Origin: JACPNO01 sp963825405
GTDB taxonomy: Bacteria > Acidobacteriota > Terriglobia > Bryobacterales > Bryobacteraceae
Direction: 5' to 3'
Length of the DNA stretch: 64,000 bases
Assembly: GCA_963825405.1 (NCBI GenBank)
Contig: CAWGTB010000011.1
Location: forward strand, 1-64,000
Shown here: one piece after another, positions 27,365 through 37,564 of the stretch
Layout of the letters: each line of letters begins with the position of its first letter
How positions within the stretch are numbered: the first letter of the stretch is position 1
The notes under the pieces: model-generated
What the model saw: the letters and a program-made list of their open reading frames with translations, nothing else
Database searches by the model: none
What the model was told of the DNA's origin: nothing
Made by a program: the position numbers and the translations under genes

Positions 27365-28150
27365 TCACTTTTGCGCGGCTTGATCCCGCATCCACTTCTC
27401 GAAGTCCGCCGGCGCCATCACTTCCAGCGTCGTGCGCATCTGGTGGTGTCCTAAGCCGCACAGCTCCGAACAAGGGACTTCGTAGACACCGATTTTGTCA
27501 GCCTGGAAGTGCATGGGAATTTCCATGCCAGGCACGATGTCCTGTTTGAGACGCAGCTCCCTCACAAAGAAATTGTGGATCACGTCCCGGGATTTCATGA
27601 TCAGCATGATCGGCTTGCCGGCCGGAACTTTGATCGATGCGCTGGTAATGTCGTCCTTGCTGGCAGGATCTTTGTCGTCGATTCCGAACGCGTTGCCGCC
27701 GGCGTCGTTGATCAGCTTGATGTCCGTCTTGCCAAACACGCCGTCGGGACCTGCATAGCGGAAGTTCCAGGCAAACTGTTTGGCGCTCACTTCGATTTTG
27801 AGCGCGTCGGCCGGGGCGGACTCGAAATGCACAGCCGCCCAGATGCGCGTGCCGAACAGCACCAGGCCGATAAACAACACCGCCGTGGCGGACGTCCAGA
27901 TGGCTTCCAACTTGTTATTGCCGTGCGAGTAGGTGGCCCGCTTGCCGTCGTCGCGAAACTTGAAAATTACCCATCCCAGCGCCATTTGCGCCAGGAAGAA
28001 AATGATGCCAGTGACCACCAGCGTGATGGTGAACTGCTGGTCGTAGGCAATGCCGTGTTCTGAAATGGGAGCCGGAAACCACCAATAATGTCCGATGAAA
28101 ACGTAGCAGATGGCGATCGTCAGGACCCAGACTATCGGCGCAAGCAGCAT
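27365..28150 (-). CDS. coxB: Cytochrome c oxidase subunit II (CuA)
   Basis: This 261-residue protein has two N-terminal membrane helices and a periplasmic cupredoxin domain. The binuclear CuA site is complete: His in VIHNFFVRELRLKQD and CSELCGLGHHQM near the C-terminus. That supports cytochrome c, not quinol, as electron donor. No C-terminal cytochrome c domain is fused. It leads the cox genes and lies 86 nt downstream of carD. The start could alternatively be slightly different, as no strong Shine-Dalgarno is seen. Confidence 0.96.
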   Translation of the reverse strand: MLLAPIVWVLTIAICYVFIGHYWWFPAPISEHGIAYDQQFTITLVVTGIIFFLAQMALGWVIFKFRDDGKRATYSHGNNKLEAIWTSATAVLFIGLVLFGTRIWAAVHFESAPADALKIEVSAKQFAWNFRYAGPDGVFGKTDIKLINDAGGNAFGIDDKDPASKDDITSASIKVPAGKPIMLIMKSRDVIHNFFVRELRLKQDIVPGMEIPMHFQADKIGVYEVPCSELCGLGHHQMRTTLEVMAPADFEKWMRDQAAQK

Positions 28151-28236
28151 GAGCGCTCCATAATGGATTTTACGTGGGCTAAGGGATTGAAACTAACACA
28201 AACGGGGCGACGCTGCAAGCGGATGCGCGCCCTTTC

Positions 28237-28746
28237 TCACAGAACTTGCGGCAGATTGAGCGAAGCTTTCGACAGCGCCTTCTCCAAAAGAGTCACTGCC
28301 TCTCTCTCTTGAATGCGGCGTGCGATCGACATCTCCGTCACCAGCATGTGACGCGCGCGATCCAGCATCTTCTTTTCGCGGAAGGAGAGCGGTTTTTCCA
28401 GTTGCAATAGCAGCAGACCCTTCAGCACTTCGGCGATATGCAGCAGGTCGCCGCTTTGCATTTTGTCAGTGTTCTCTTTGAAGCGGGACTTCCAGTCGTT
28501 GCAGGAGAGACACGTTCCGCCGGAAAGAAAATTGAGTACCCGGCAAATTTCAGCGTTGGTGGTAATCTTCCTGAGCCCGATGTTGGAGACATTGGAGAAC
28601 GGCACCATCACCGTCATGCTGCCGTAAGCCAACCTGAGCAGATAGAATCGTTCGAACTGCGTGCCGAACGAGCGTGTGCTGATGTTCTCTATAGTTCCGA
28701 CGCCTTGGTTTGGATAAACGACCTTTTCACCGATCTGGAAGGTCAT
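28237..28746 (-). CDS. carD: CarD-family RNA polymerase-binding transcription regulator
   Basis: This is a CarD/CdnL-type protein of 169 residues. The N-terminal Tudor-like RNA polymerase-interaction domain opens with FQIGEKVVYPNQGVGTIE. The C-terminal helical part contains the NDWKSRFKEN motif, with its Trp that wedges the promoter bubble. Such proteins stabilise open complexes, often at rRNA promoters. A good Shine-Dalgarno (AGGGGGA) precedes ATG 28746. It sits upstream of coxB in the same orientation, but the 86-nt gap leaves co-transcription open. Confidence 0.94.
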   Translation of the reverse strand: MTFQIGEKVVYPNQGVGTIENISTRSFGTQFERFYLLRLAYGSMTVMVPFSNVSNIGLRKITTNAEICRVLNFLSGGTCLSCNDWKSRFKENTDKMQSGDLLHIAEVLKGLLLLQLEKPLSFREKKMLDRARHMLVTEMSIARRIQEREAVTLLEKALSKASLNLPQVL

Positions 28747-28810
28747 GCAAAATCCCCCTGGATAACACCGGCGTTCAGTTGTAACTGTAATTCAGCAAAC
28801 GAGAAACAGA

Positions 28811-28839
28811 ATCATAAGCTTAATAGGTATTAATGTCAA
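28811..28839 (-). promoter_or_regulatory. Sigma-70-type promoter of carD
   Basis: On the minus strand TTGACA (28839-28834) and TATGAT (28816-28811) are separated by 17 bp, near consensus. The 5' leader to carD would be about 60 nt. The rest of the 28747-28971 gap shows nothing recognisable. Confidence 0.75.
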
Positions 28840-28971
28840 CAGGAAAATCCGCTAAAACCCGCTCCAGATGGGCCTTTCAAGAGATTCTGAGGGGAGTTGA
28901 AAAGAAACACCTTGGCCGTTTCGACTGCAATATAGAGAACACCTGACACCTTGCGCACGTGGTTGTTTGAA

Positions 28972-29823
28972 TCAAGTCATCAGCTTGCGCACGTACTGCA
29001 GATTCTTGGACAGGTCCTCTGTGACGGATTTCGAAGGTGCGTCGGTTTCGAGGTTGGCGTACCCTGTGTACCCAATATCGGCGATGGCTTGCATCACCGC
29101 CGGAAAGTCGATTTTGCCTTCTCCCAGGTAGTGCGGATTATCTTTCAGATGCATCTGGCAAATGCGATTCTTGCCCAGCCATCGAATCTCTTTAAGCACA
29201 TCGAAGCCGCCCTGGGTGGAATTGCCGACGTCGTAATACACCAGCACGGCTTTGGACTGCGACCGCTCCACGATGCGGATGTTGTCTTCGGCTGAAATGG
29301 TGTCTTCGATGCCCAGAATCACGCCGGCCTTCTCCGCCTCCGGTCCCAGTTCCTTAAGCACATCGCCAACGTAGTCCATCTCCTGCCGCGTTTCGAGCGC
29401 TCCCTTGCCAAAGAAAGGCAGCAGAATCACGCGGGTCTTCATGTTTTGCGTGATGCGAATCGAATCCGCCACCCATTTCTGGCCGAGCCGGTCGTTCTTC
29501 AGATAGTTGACGTGCAGAATATCCAGACACGTTCCGTCGATGGGGATTTGATGAGTGGCGGCGGCAGCCAGGTAGCGCGCCTGCAGCGCGCCACTATCCA
29601 GGCGAAGCTTGCCGTCCACTGGCTTAATGCCCAGGCTGACTTGAACGCCGTCGAATCCCAGCTTCTTGGCCAGCGCAACCGCTTCCAGCTTGGAAGTCTG
29701 CTCCAGGTTCCAGTCAGTAATCCCAATCCGGAGCCGGGCCGCTTTGGCGGCAAAAAGTGCAGACGAGCCGCCGGCGAGCGCAGAGCCCGCCGTTGCCAGA
29801 AACGATCTTCGCGAAAACGGCAT
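28972..29823 (-). CDS. Tat-exported sugar phosphate isomerase/epimerase-like TIM barrel
   Basis: This is a xylose isomerase-like TIM-barrel protein of 283 residues. A twin-arginine signal (SRRSFLATAGSALAGG) begins at residue 4, so it is probably periplasmic. Barrel strands are visible in LRIGITDWNL, GFDGVQVSLG, AGVILGIEDTIS and VLVYYDVGN. Glu/Asp/His metal ligands are spread through MHLKDNPHYLGEGKIDF. The substrate is unknown; exported members are common in Acidobacteria and Planctomycetes. It follows the 107-residue gene by 8 nt. Confidence 0.88.
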   Translation of the reverse strand: MPFSRRSFLATAGSALAGGSSALFAAKAARLRIGITDWNLEQTSKLEAVALAKKLGFDGVQVSLGIKPVDGKLRLDSGALQARYLAAAATHQIPIDGTCLDILHVNYLKNDRLGQKWVADSIRITQNMKTRVILLPFFGKGALETRQEMDYVGDVLKELGPEAEKAGVILGIEDTISAEDNIRIVERSQSKAVLVYYDVGNSTQGGFDVLKEIRWLGKNRICQMHLKDNPHYLGEGKIDFPAVMQAIADIGYTGYANLETDAPSKSVTEDLSKNLQYVRKLMT

Positions 29824-29831
29824 ACCCGAAT

Positions 29832-30152
29832 TTAGCCGTGCGCGGAGCGGACCTTGACGGGAACGGGCTGCGCCTTCTCGGCCGCAGTCTCGCGTTCCGC
29901 CAACAGCAGGCGCCGCAGGGAACGCAAATCGTTCAGGATTCTTCCGCTGGTAGTGATATGTACCGAGAGCTTAGCCAGATTGTACGCGACCAGTTGCAGA
30001 GCCTCGGTACGGCGCCCCGCGCGCTCCTGCGCGGCCAACGCGATCTCGGCGTCCACTTCACGTCGGGCCTCTTCGATGGCCTCGGCGAGCATCGATACAT
30101 ATTGATGGGAGTTCTCGATATTGTCAAACGGGGTCTCGCAATTATTACTCAT
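29832..30152 (-). CDS. Small helical protein of unknown function
   Basis: This gene encodes 106 residues from ATG 30152, chosen because GGAAAGG lies 8 nt upstream; a GTG at 30161 is an alternative. The sequence is almost all charged helix (EAIEEARREVDAEIALAAQE, then RRTEALQLVAYNLAKLSVH) and could form a coiled coil or helical bundle. There is no signal peptide or metal motif. It is probably co-transcribed with the exported epimerase downstream. I do not recognise a function. Confidence 0.7.
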   Translation of the reverse strand: MSNNCETPFDNIENSHQYVSMLAEAIEEARREVDAEIALAAQERAGRRTEALQLVAYNLAKLSVHITTSGRILNDLRSLRRLLLAERETAAEKAQPVPVKVRSAHG

Positions 30153-30263
30153 GCTGCGCACCTTTCCCCGCGCCTCCCTCCGACTGTGAGGCGTGTATTC
30201 TTAATATTTCTTAATTCTCGCATGAAACGATACCACGAGATCAACAGTTTTGTAACGTAGGAT

Positions 30264-30293
30264 TTGGCTGAGCCAGCAGGCGCATGCTACTAT
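30264..30293 (+). promoter_or_regulatory. Candidate promoter of tRNA-Asp
   Basis: TTGGCT (30264-30269) and TACTAT (30288-30293) with an 18-bp spacer lie 23 nt before the tRNA 5' end. Confidence 0.45.
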
Positions 30294-30316
30294 CGGGGAA
30301 TCCGACACGCCATCGC

Positions 30317-30393
<77 letters not shown>

Positions 30394-30430
30394 ATCTTTT
30401 CTTTTCAATCACTTCCAAAATACCGATCCG

Positions 30431-31034
30431 TTAGTGCTTCGTCCAACCCTCCCCGATCGAAAAAATCAGGTATGCATCCGGCCGGCCTTCGTATTGCAGC
30501 CACACGTGCGAAGGGCTCCAGAGCTGTTCCGCGGACACCCCGATGTCGGAGTTTCGCAGGTAGGGGGCATAGACCATAACGTGCGCGCCCCGATGATGGG
30601 ACTTGCCCGCCGAATCCTGATAATTGTCGTCCGTAGCCAGCATATACACGATGCCTGCTTTGGCCGGCGCAGGCAGCCACCCCTTTTGATATTCCTCATC
30701 GATCCTTTTTCTCGATCACGGCCGGGTCCAGGCCTTGCATGAGCAGTTCTCCGCGCTTCAAGCTTGCCTGCAGGGTGCTGGCCGATCCCACTGCGTCATA
30801 GCACTTGGGCGCTAAATGGCCGGATCGCCGCTCCACAACGCAGTTGAATCCGTTCCGGCTGTCACGCACTTTTACGAAACCCTTGCTCTGCAACACGTAA
30901 ACGCCGGCAGCAGGTCGAAGGTCTTCGGGCGCTGAGCTGAGCGCCATTTCGATTTCGCGGCTCTGCTCAATAAGCTGCGAAGTCTGCGCGCCAACGCAGA
31001 GAGTTCCCATCACGATACATGTGAGCCATTTCAT
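30431..31034 (-). CDS. Exported protein of unknown function (frameshifted)
   Basis: This is a ~200-residue protein with a signal peptide (MKWLTCIVMGTLCVGAQ). The first part has VYVLQSKGFVKVRDSRNGFN and VVERRSGHLAPKCYD. The frame is lost at an A5 run near 30706, where one A too many changes EKRIDEEYQKGW into a stop. The second frame continues with IVYMLATDDNYQD and HVMVYAPYLRNSDIG to the stop at 30431. The product looks like a conserved Acidobacterial hypothetical. It starts 5 nt after the propeller gene, so they are likely co-transcribed. Confidence 0.7.
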
Positions 31035-31039
31035 AGCCG

Positions 31040-32029
31040 TCACTCTCCTCGCACGGCCTCTAAGCGCCGCACGTCGATCCGCCAAACATTCTCCGCCTTC
31101 AAATTTGATAGCCACACCGATCCATGCCCGACGCGGATGGCATCCCCGCCCTTGCCTACGAACTGCTGCACCACCTGATTGCGCGCTGGATCGATGCGTG
31201 AAACCGGATAATCGAACGAAGTCACCCACACCGATCCTTCGCCCGACCGCAATATCTCCGCCCTCGCCGGGCACGCCCACTTCAATCGTCGCCACGACGC
31301 GATTCGTCCGCGGGTCGATGCGGGAAACGCTGCCGTCGCCCTGATTCAGGGTCCAGATCGCGCCCTCGCCCATCGCCAGGAATCGCGGCGCAGGTCCGAC
31401 GGGAATGGTAGTCACCACCCGATTCGTCCGTGGATCCACGCGCGTCACCAGATTGCCGAGCGGTGCTCGTTACCCATATCGCGTCCTCGCCGAAAGCCGC
31501 GGCGTAAGATCCGGACGCCACCGGAATTTCGGCCGCCGCGCGATTGGTCGCGGGATCGAACCGGGTGAGCGTGCTTTTCCGGTCCGTGAGCAGCCAGATA
31601 CTGCCGGCCCCTGCGGCGATGCTCCCTTCCGTATCGGCGATGGTGGTGGCGATCGTCGCTGTCACGCGGCCCAACCGCAGATCTATGACGGGAAAGTGTC
31701 TGGCCGCCACAATTCGGAATCCACAGGCTGCCGAACCCGACGGCCAAACCCGCGCAGGGCTGGCTGCCGGCGGGAATCAATTCCATTACTCGATTGCTGC
31801 GCGGATCGATCCGCGTGATGTTGTTGCGCGGCTTGTTGGAAATCCACACGGACTCATCAACGGCGATCCAGTCGGGCGCGCCCGGCACCTCAAAGACCGC
31901 ATCAGGCTGTAAACGGCTGAGCGGAATTTGCACGCCGCGCGCCGTGACGCCGGTCTTCTTCGCCGGCACTGGCGATTCCTGCGCGCTACACGCGAGCGTG
32001 CACCAGATGACCGCGGCAAGCAGCCTCAC
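31040..32029 (-). CDS. Secreted YVTN/Vgb-type beta-propeller protein (frameshifted)
   Basis: This is a ~330-residue beta-propeller with a signal peptide (MRLLAAVIWCTLACSAQ). Repeats of the kind RIDPRSNRV, RVDPRTNRVVTTIPVG, RIDPRTNRVVATIEVG and RIDPARNQVVQQFVG are spaced as propeller blades, each preceded by an aromatic SxW/IWV strand. The frame changes three times, near 31700, 31450 and 31280. All three frames together cover one continuous protein. Start is GTG 32029, 2 nt from the stop of the TPR-redoxin gene. The partner or ligand is unknown. Confidence 0.75.
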
Positions 32030-32031
32030 GG

Positions 32032-34220
32032 CTATTCGGCCATTGCCGTTTCGTTCATGCGCTCCAGTTGTTTGACGAGAAATGCGGTGTCGCTGAATGG
32101 CTCACCGCCATTACGCGCCCAGTGAACGCGCCCTTTTTTGTCGATGAGGATAGTCGAATGTAATTCGATCTCTTCGAAATCATCGTAGGAATGAAAACGG
32201 TGCGCATTGGCGTATTTGTCATCAGAGAGCAAGCGAATGGGTAGCTCCCCCAATTCTTTCAAGGTCGCGGCATTCTGATCCGGCGCGGCGCTGCTGACGG
32301 CCAATACGGCCGCGTTCAAACGTTCCCAATCTTCTTTCTTCTTCCCGATATCGTGCAGTTGGCGCATGCAGTGCGGGCATTCGCGTCCCAGGTAAAAAAT
32401 CAGCATTACGTTCTTGCCGCGATAGTCGGCGAGGGTGACACGTTTGCCGGCGGCGTCGCGGACCTCGAGCGCGGGCGCAGCATATGGCTCCCAGCGATTC
32501 GGCCCATATTTTTCCAGTGACGTCATCGCGTAGTTGCGTTGCGGGGCGGGCGAACTATCGCGGGGCGCGGCATTGATACCCGTGGCTTTCGCGCGCTCCA
32601 GAATTTTGAGCCCTTTATCCGCATCCGATGCCACGAACAACAGCCTCGCCATCGCCTCCTGCGCCTGGCTCGTTTCGCTTAGGGCAGTATGAGCGCGAAC
32701 CAATCCGGAGAGGGCAAACAAATCGTTCTTGGTGAGCGTCAGGGCCTTTTCATAAGCCTGCACAGCTAGCGCCGGGCTCCTGGCGTCCAGATAGGCCTGC
32801 GCCAAACTGTTGTAGAGAGCCTCGGGATAGAACGGTGGATCGGCGTATTCCCGCTGCATGTCGAATTCTCGCTGCGCGGCGTCGGCCATCAGACCTAGTC
32901 CGACGATCGTCTCACCGCGCGCCAGGGCCAGACGCGCTTTCAACTCCTGTGCCTGTATGCCGTAGACCCGCTCCACGCCTTTGTTCTTTTCCAGATCTTT
33001 CTTCAGCGCGGAGTGCGCTGCGATGGCCTCCTCGGCCTTTTGCAGATCACCCTGACCGAAATAAGCCCGGGCCTGAAAATATGCCTTGTCGACTTTGTCG
33101 GCGTAGATATCACGCCACGGAATGGTCTTCGGATTCAGCAGATCGTCCCAGCGCTCGAACTTCACCAGCGCGCGCGCCATCGCGTGGATGCCGGCCGAGT
33201 GGGCGGAGTTGGTTTCTTCGCCGTTGCCATTCGGATCGAGCGGCGCATCGATCAACTGCCGCGCTCCAAAGATGGCGGCGTTAGCCATGCCGAGTTGCTC
33301 CTGAATGTACGAGAGGTAGTTGCGGTTGTGCCCGTAATTCCAATTGTTGAACGGAAACGTCATTTGCTCCTGCATGTAGCGCTTCTCGGCGCGCGTGGCC
33401 GCGTCCATCGAGATGGCGGCTTCGTGCCACATGCCAACGATGCTGTAGATGTGTCCCGGCATGTGCAGCGCGTGGCCAATGGCAGGCACGATCTCGCCAT
33501 AGCGGCGCGCGCTCACCAGCGCCTGCTCCGGCTCGTTGTAGTCCCAGTTGTGAATGCGGTAGTGGTGCGCGCCGGGATGGTCGGGCTGCTTGGCAAGAAT
33601 TTCGCGGATGACCAATTCGGTGCCGTAGCGCTCGCTGCCCGATGGTGTAGAGCGCCATCAACGCCCGGGCCTCGATGTCATCCGGATATTTCACGCAAAG
33701 TTTCTCGAGAACTTTCTTGCTTCTTGAATCGCGCGTGCTTTCGTCCTTGTCGTTGAGCGGATCGGGCAGCCCGGCTTCGAGGATTTCGATGTACAGCCGC
33801 TCCCTCTCGCTCACCCGTGATTTGCGCTTGGCCGCTTCCCGCACGAAACTGTTGGCGCGATCACCAAAAGTGGCGCGCGCCATCCCCCAGTAAGCCATGG
33901 CATTATCCGGCTCGAGCTTCAAGCACCAGCGAAAAGCCCGCTCCGCTTCGTAATACCAGAACGAGTGCAGCAGAGCGTTCCCCTGATCGAACCATTTCTG
34001 GACTTCCGGATTCGCGGTGGTGATCGGAAAATGCGCGTGGCCTATGCCGGACATTTCCCACGGCTTCTCTCGCGGGCCGCTGTCAAAGGATTCTCCGTGC
34101 GCGGAATGACCCAACTTGTAAGCCTCGGCCGGATTCACCGGCGCGAGCGTTTGTGCCGAAGCATCCGTGCGCGGCAACCAGCAGCAGCACGAGGGCAAAA
34201 ACCGGTCTGATGGCGCTCAT
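32032..34220 (-). CDS. Exported TPR protein with C-terminal thioredoxin-like/peroxiredoxin domain (frameshifted)
   Basis: This protein has about 730 residues. ATG 34220 gives a signal peptide (MSAIRPVFALVLLLVA), and the frame then shifts near 34165 to TDASAQTLAPVNPAEAYKLG. It shifts again near 33640, resuming as VIREILAKQPDHPGAHHY. The body consists of TPR-type helical repeats (HAHFPITTANPEVQKWFDQG, then NNWNYGHNRNYL). The C-terminal ~160 residues form an AhpC/TSA-like thioredoxin fold with the redox pair in GRECPHCMRQLHD. It may be a periplasmic thiol reductase or peroxidase with a protein-binding scaffold. It heads the propeller gene. Confidence 0.8.
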
Positions 34221-34440
34221 GTTTTTACGGTATCACTGCTGTTTGGCCCATAGGTGATCGCGGTTTCGCGGAACAGATTGCCGAGACCGAACCTACTCAA
34301 TTTACAGAAGCGGCGATACCAACAACTAGCTTCTATCGCGTTTCCATGGGGATGGGAAGTTCAGAAATCCGCTCGAACCCGCTGTTTCTGATTCGAATTC
34401 CCCAAGCGGGGCTTCGCCGGATCGCCACCGGCACCACGAT

Positions 34441-35674
34441 TTAATTCAACCGCGAATTTAAGTCCGGTGCTTTTTCAGCCAACAGTTTTTTCACGGTGTC
34501 TTCGACTTCGCGTTTCAGCCGGCCGTTCTCGGCGCCGGTCGCCGGGCTGGCGAATCCAGCATGCACGCTCTTCACGCGGCCATCGCGGCCCACAAAGAAC
34601 GAGGTCGGATACGCGTCGAAATTCGCGATTTGCGGCAACGTCTTGGGAACGGCGCCGGCCTCGGATTGGCCCGCGATCAGAATCGGATACGTAATCCCAT
34701 GACGCCGGATGAAGGCGCGCACCTGCGTCCGGTCCTCCTCCAAATTACCCAACGCCTCGAAGGCCAGCCCTACGATTTCCAGGCCCTGCGCGTGATATTT
34801 CGCGTAGAGCTCCACCAGAAATGGCGTTTCGTCATGGCAGTTGGGACACCAGCTTCCCATGATGTTCACGATGACCACCTTGCCGCGGAATTGGGGATCG
34901 GTTTCGGAAACAATGTGCCCGTCCAGATCCGCGAAACTGAAGTGAAGCGGCTCGCTCGGATCCTTCACGCTGGTGTAGCGCGACGGGTCCGGCGGCTCTT
35001 TGAATCCTTTGGCGGAGGCTTCGGCGGCGCGCACGGCCACAAATTTCGTGCTGTGGTTCATGATGCCGTCGAGCGTGCCATCGGGCTTCAGCGTGGCCTC
35101 GACCAGCGCCGGGCGCGCCGCCGTGAAATGGCTCAGTACCAGTTTGCCGTCGTGAAATTTTCCGCTAAGCGTGCCCGTGTCGCCATCCAGGCGCAGAATC
35201 GCGCCAGTGACTTCCGCGCCCGATTGCCGCAGAATCAATCGCCAGGCATTGGGACGGTTGTTATTGGTTTCGGCGCGAATAATCCATTCGCCCGCGATCG
35301 ACGGAGCAGATTCATCCGGAGCCGGCGCAGGCTGAAAACGCGCGGCGCGCAGTTTATACGTCGTCAGCCCTGTGCGCCCCTTCTTCGTGAACGTGCCTTC
35401 GAGTTTGCCGTCGTTGAGCGAGGCCTGCAGGTCGGCGTTGTAGTAGTCGTAGCGCAGATGAAGGCTGCCGTTCTCGAACTGGCCGCTGGTGGAAGCGAAC
35501 CTTGACGTCGCCATCGAAAAACGATCCCACCACTTGATTGCCCTGCTGGGAGAACTCGATGCGAAACGGGACTTCGTAATCCTTCACCCCGATCACCGCA
35601 TCCCAAATGCCGGTGATCGATTGCGCGCAGGCAAGGCCCGCGCCCAGCCACAACAACGCCAGTAGCTTTTTCAT
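34441..35674 (-). CDS. TlpA-like thiol-disulfide oxidoreductase, exported (frameshifted)
   Basis: This is a ~411-residue exported protein. ATG 35674 follows AGGAGG by 5 nt and starts the signal peptide MKKLLALLWLGAGLACAQ. The frame breaks near 35505. The N-terminal two thirds is a beta-rich domain of unknown type with repeated GTF/GKF strands. The C-terminal third is a TlpA/ResA-type thioredoxin fold with CxxC in GSWCPNCHDE and the cis-Pro region in YPTSFFVGRDG. Related proteins keep periplasmic cysteines reduced. It lies 220 nt upstream of another thiol-redox gene; that gap shows nothing I can identify. Confidence 0.83.
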
Positions 35675-35769
35675 ATGCGCCTCCTGGAGCCAGCCGCCGA
35701 AGCGGGTCTCCGATCCTTTGCGGGCATTATACACCCCAATCTCCATGGGGATTGCTAAGCTAAAGGCGC

Positions 35770-37560
35770 ATGGCCAGAGCGGTGCGCCGTCAGGCTTACG
35801 TCGTGATTGCACTGGCTGTTTGCGCGCTGCAGCCCGCCCGCGCGGCCGACCAATGGCTCCGCCTGCGAAGCCCTCACTTCGAGTTGATCACCGACGCTGC
35901 TGAGCGCCACGGACCCAACCTGCTGCTCCATCTGGAAGAGCTGCGCCGCCTCTTTATCGCGCAACTTGCCGTTCCCGAAGACGCGGCCGGTACAACGGTG
36001 CGCATTATTGCCTTCAAGTCGGCATCCGAATTCGCCGCCTACCGGCTGATCGAGCATACCGATGCGTACTATGTGGGCGCACCCGGCCGCGACCTTATCG
36101 TGATGTCGCTAAATGGTCCGGCGGATTTCCGCACGGCGTCCCACGAATACGCGCACGTGATGGCGAATCATCGCGGCCTGCACTTGCCGGCTTGGCTTGC
36201 GGAAGGACTCGCTGAAGTTTTTTCCACGGCCCGCTTCCAGCCCGGCCAGGCAATTGTTGGCGACGTGAATCCAGGGCGCTTGAGCAGCACTGCAACGCAG
36301 CGTTTGGATTCCGCTCGCCGAAGTCACGACCCTGGCCAGCGGCCGATTCACTTCCCGCGATTCCACCGTGCTGTTTTACGCCGAAAGCTGGGCCTTAACG
36401 CACATGCTCATGTTCTCGCCAGCGTACAGCTCGCGCTTCTCGACACTGCTTCTGCGCTGCGAGGGCAACTCGCCTGCGTCCTCAATCCTCAACGACGTTT
36501 ATGGAATCTCTCTGTCCGTACTGGAAAGCGATCTGCGCGAGTGGATTGTCAAACGCACGCCTCCCTCGGTGAAAACGCCTACGGACCCGCGTAACCGCCG
36601 CGGTATCGAAGCCCGAACCGCTGGCGGCGTTCGATGTGCAACTGGCGCTGGCGGAGCTTTACGCGGCGGCGGGCAGGCAGACGCAAGCCAAGGCCGCCTA
36701 CCTGCGTCTTGAAACGGAGCGCCCATCCAACCCTGAAATTCAAGCCGCGCTCGGCCGCATCGCACTGGCGGAGGGCCGCCGCACGGAAGCTAGAACGCAT
36801 TTTCAACGCGCCGTCGCGGGCGGCATTCAGGACGCGCGTGTTTGCTACCAGTACGCCCACCTCGCCGAAGACGCGGGACGGCCGGATGCGGAAGTGGTCG
36901 CAGCACTAGAGCGAGCCGTGGCTCTCGACCCCACGCTTGACGATGCCCGTTTCTCACTCGCCGTGGCGCACATGAACGCAGGCCGCTATGCCGAAGCGCA
37001 AGAGCAGTTTCTGTCGTTCCGGCAAGTGCCCGAGCGGCAGACGTTCGCCTATTATAACGGGCTGGCTTACACGCAGGTGGAATTGGGACAGCGCGACGAG
37101 GCCGTTCGCTCGGCGGCCGAGGCGCGCAAACACGCACGCACCCCAGAAGAAGCCGCCGAAGCCAGCAATCAGGCGTGGATGGCACAATCCCAAATCGCCG
37201 TGCAGTTGACGCCGGACGGCTCAGGGCAGCTCACCAGAATCCCGCTGCGCGACGCCAATGCAACCAGCGAATGGAATCCGTTCATCGCGCCTGGCGACCG
37301 CATCGAGCACCGCGAAGGCTTACTGCGAGCGGTGGATTGCTCCGCAAAAGAGATTCGCCTGGCCGTTGTCGTCGAAGATCGTACCGCTGTTGCTGCGCTT
37401 GCCCGATCCGGGGCGCGTGCAGGTGCGCAAGTCGGGCGAAGGCGCTCTTGAGCTGACCTGCGGCGAAGCTCAGGAAGCCCCACGCGTTGCGGTCGAGTAC
37501 GCCGTGACGAGCGATCCGGAAATTGCCGGCGTGCTGCGCGGCATCCAGTTCCTGCCTTAG
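35770..37560 (+). CDS. Exported gluzincin-like peptidase with TPR repeats (frameshifted)
   Basis: This protein has about 597 residues. A signal peptide (VVIALAVCALQPARA) is followed by a metallopeptidase-like domain with HEYAH in ASHEYAHVMANHRG and the downstream WLAEGLAEVFST, the usual gluzincin arrangement with a possible third ligand Glu. Three frame changes (near 36300, 36610 and 37400) split the gene. The middle and C-terminal parts hold TPR-type repeats (ALAELYAAAGRQTQAKAAYL and later). Similar proteins are common in Acidobacteria; no substrate is known. It is convergent with the MFS gene, 4 bp apart. Confidence 0.75.
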
Positions 37561-37564
37561 GGCT

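Noticed and set aside
34221..34440. Possible small gene or RNA in the gap between the TPR-redoxin and TlpA-like genes
   Set aside because: I found no start with a ribosome-binding site, no promoter of good quality and no strong hairpin.
37282..37564. Extended C-terminus of the MFS transporter into the convergent gene
   Set aside because: The extension is hydrophilic, low in complexity and antisense to a TPR gene; a one-base shift near 37580 gives a normal end.
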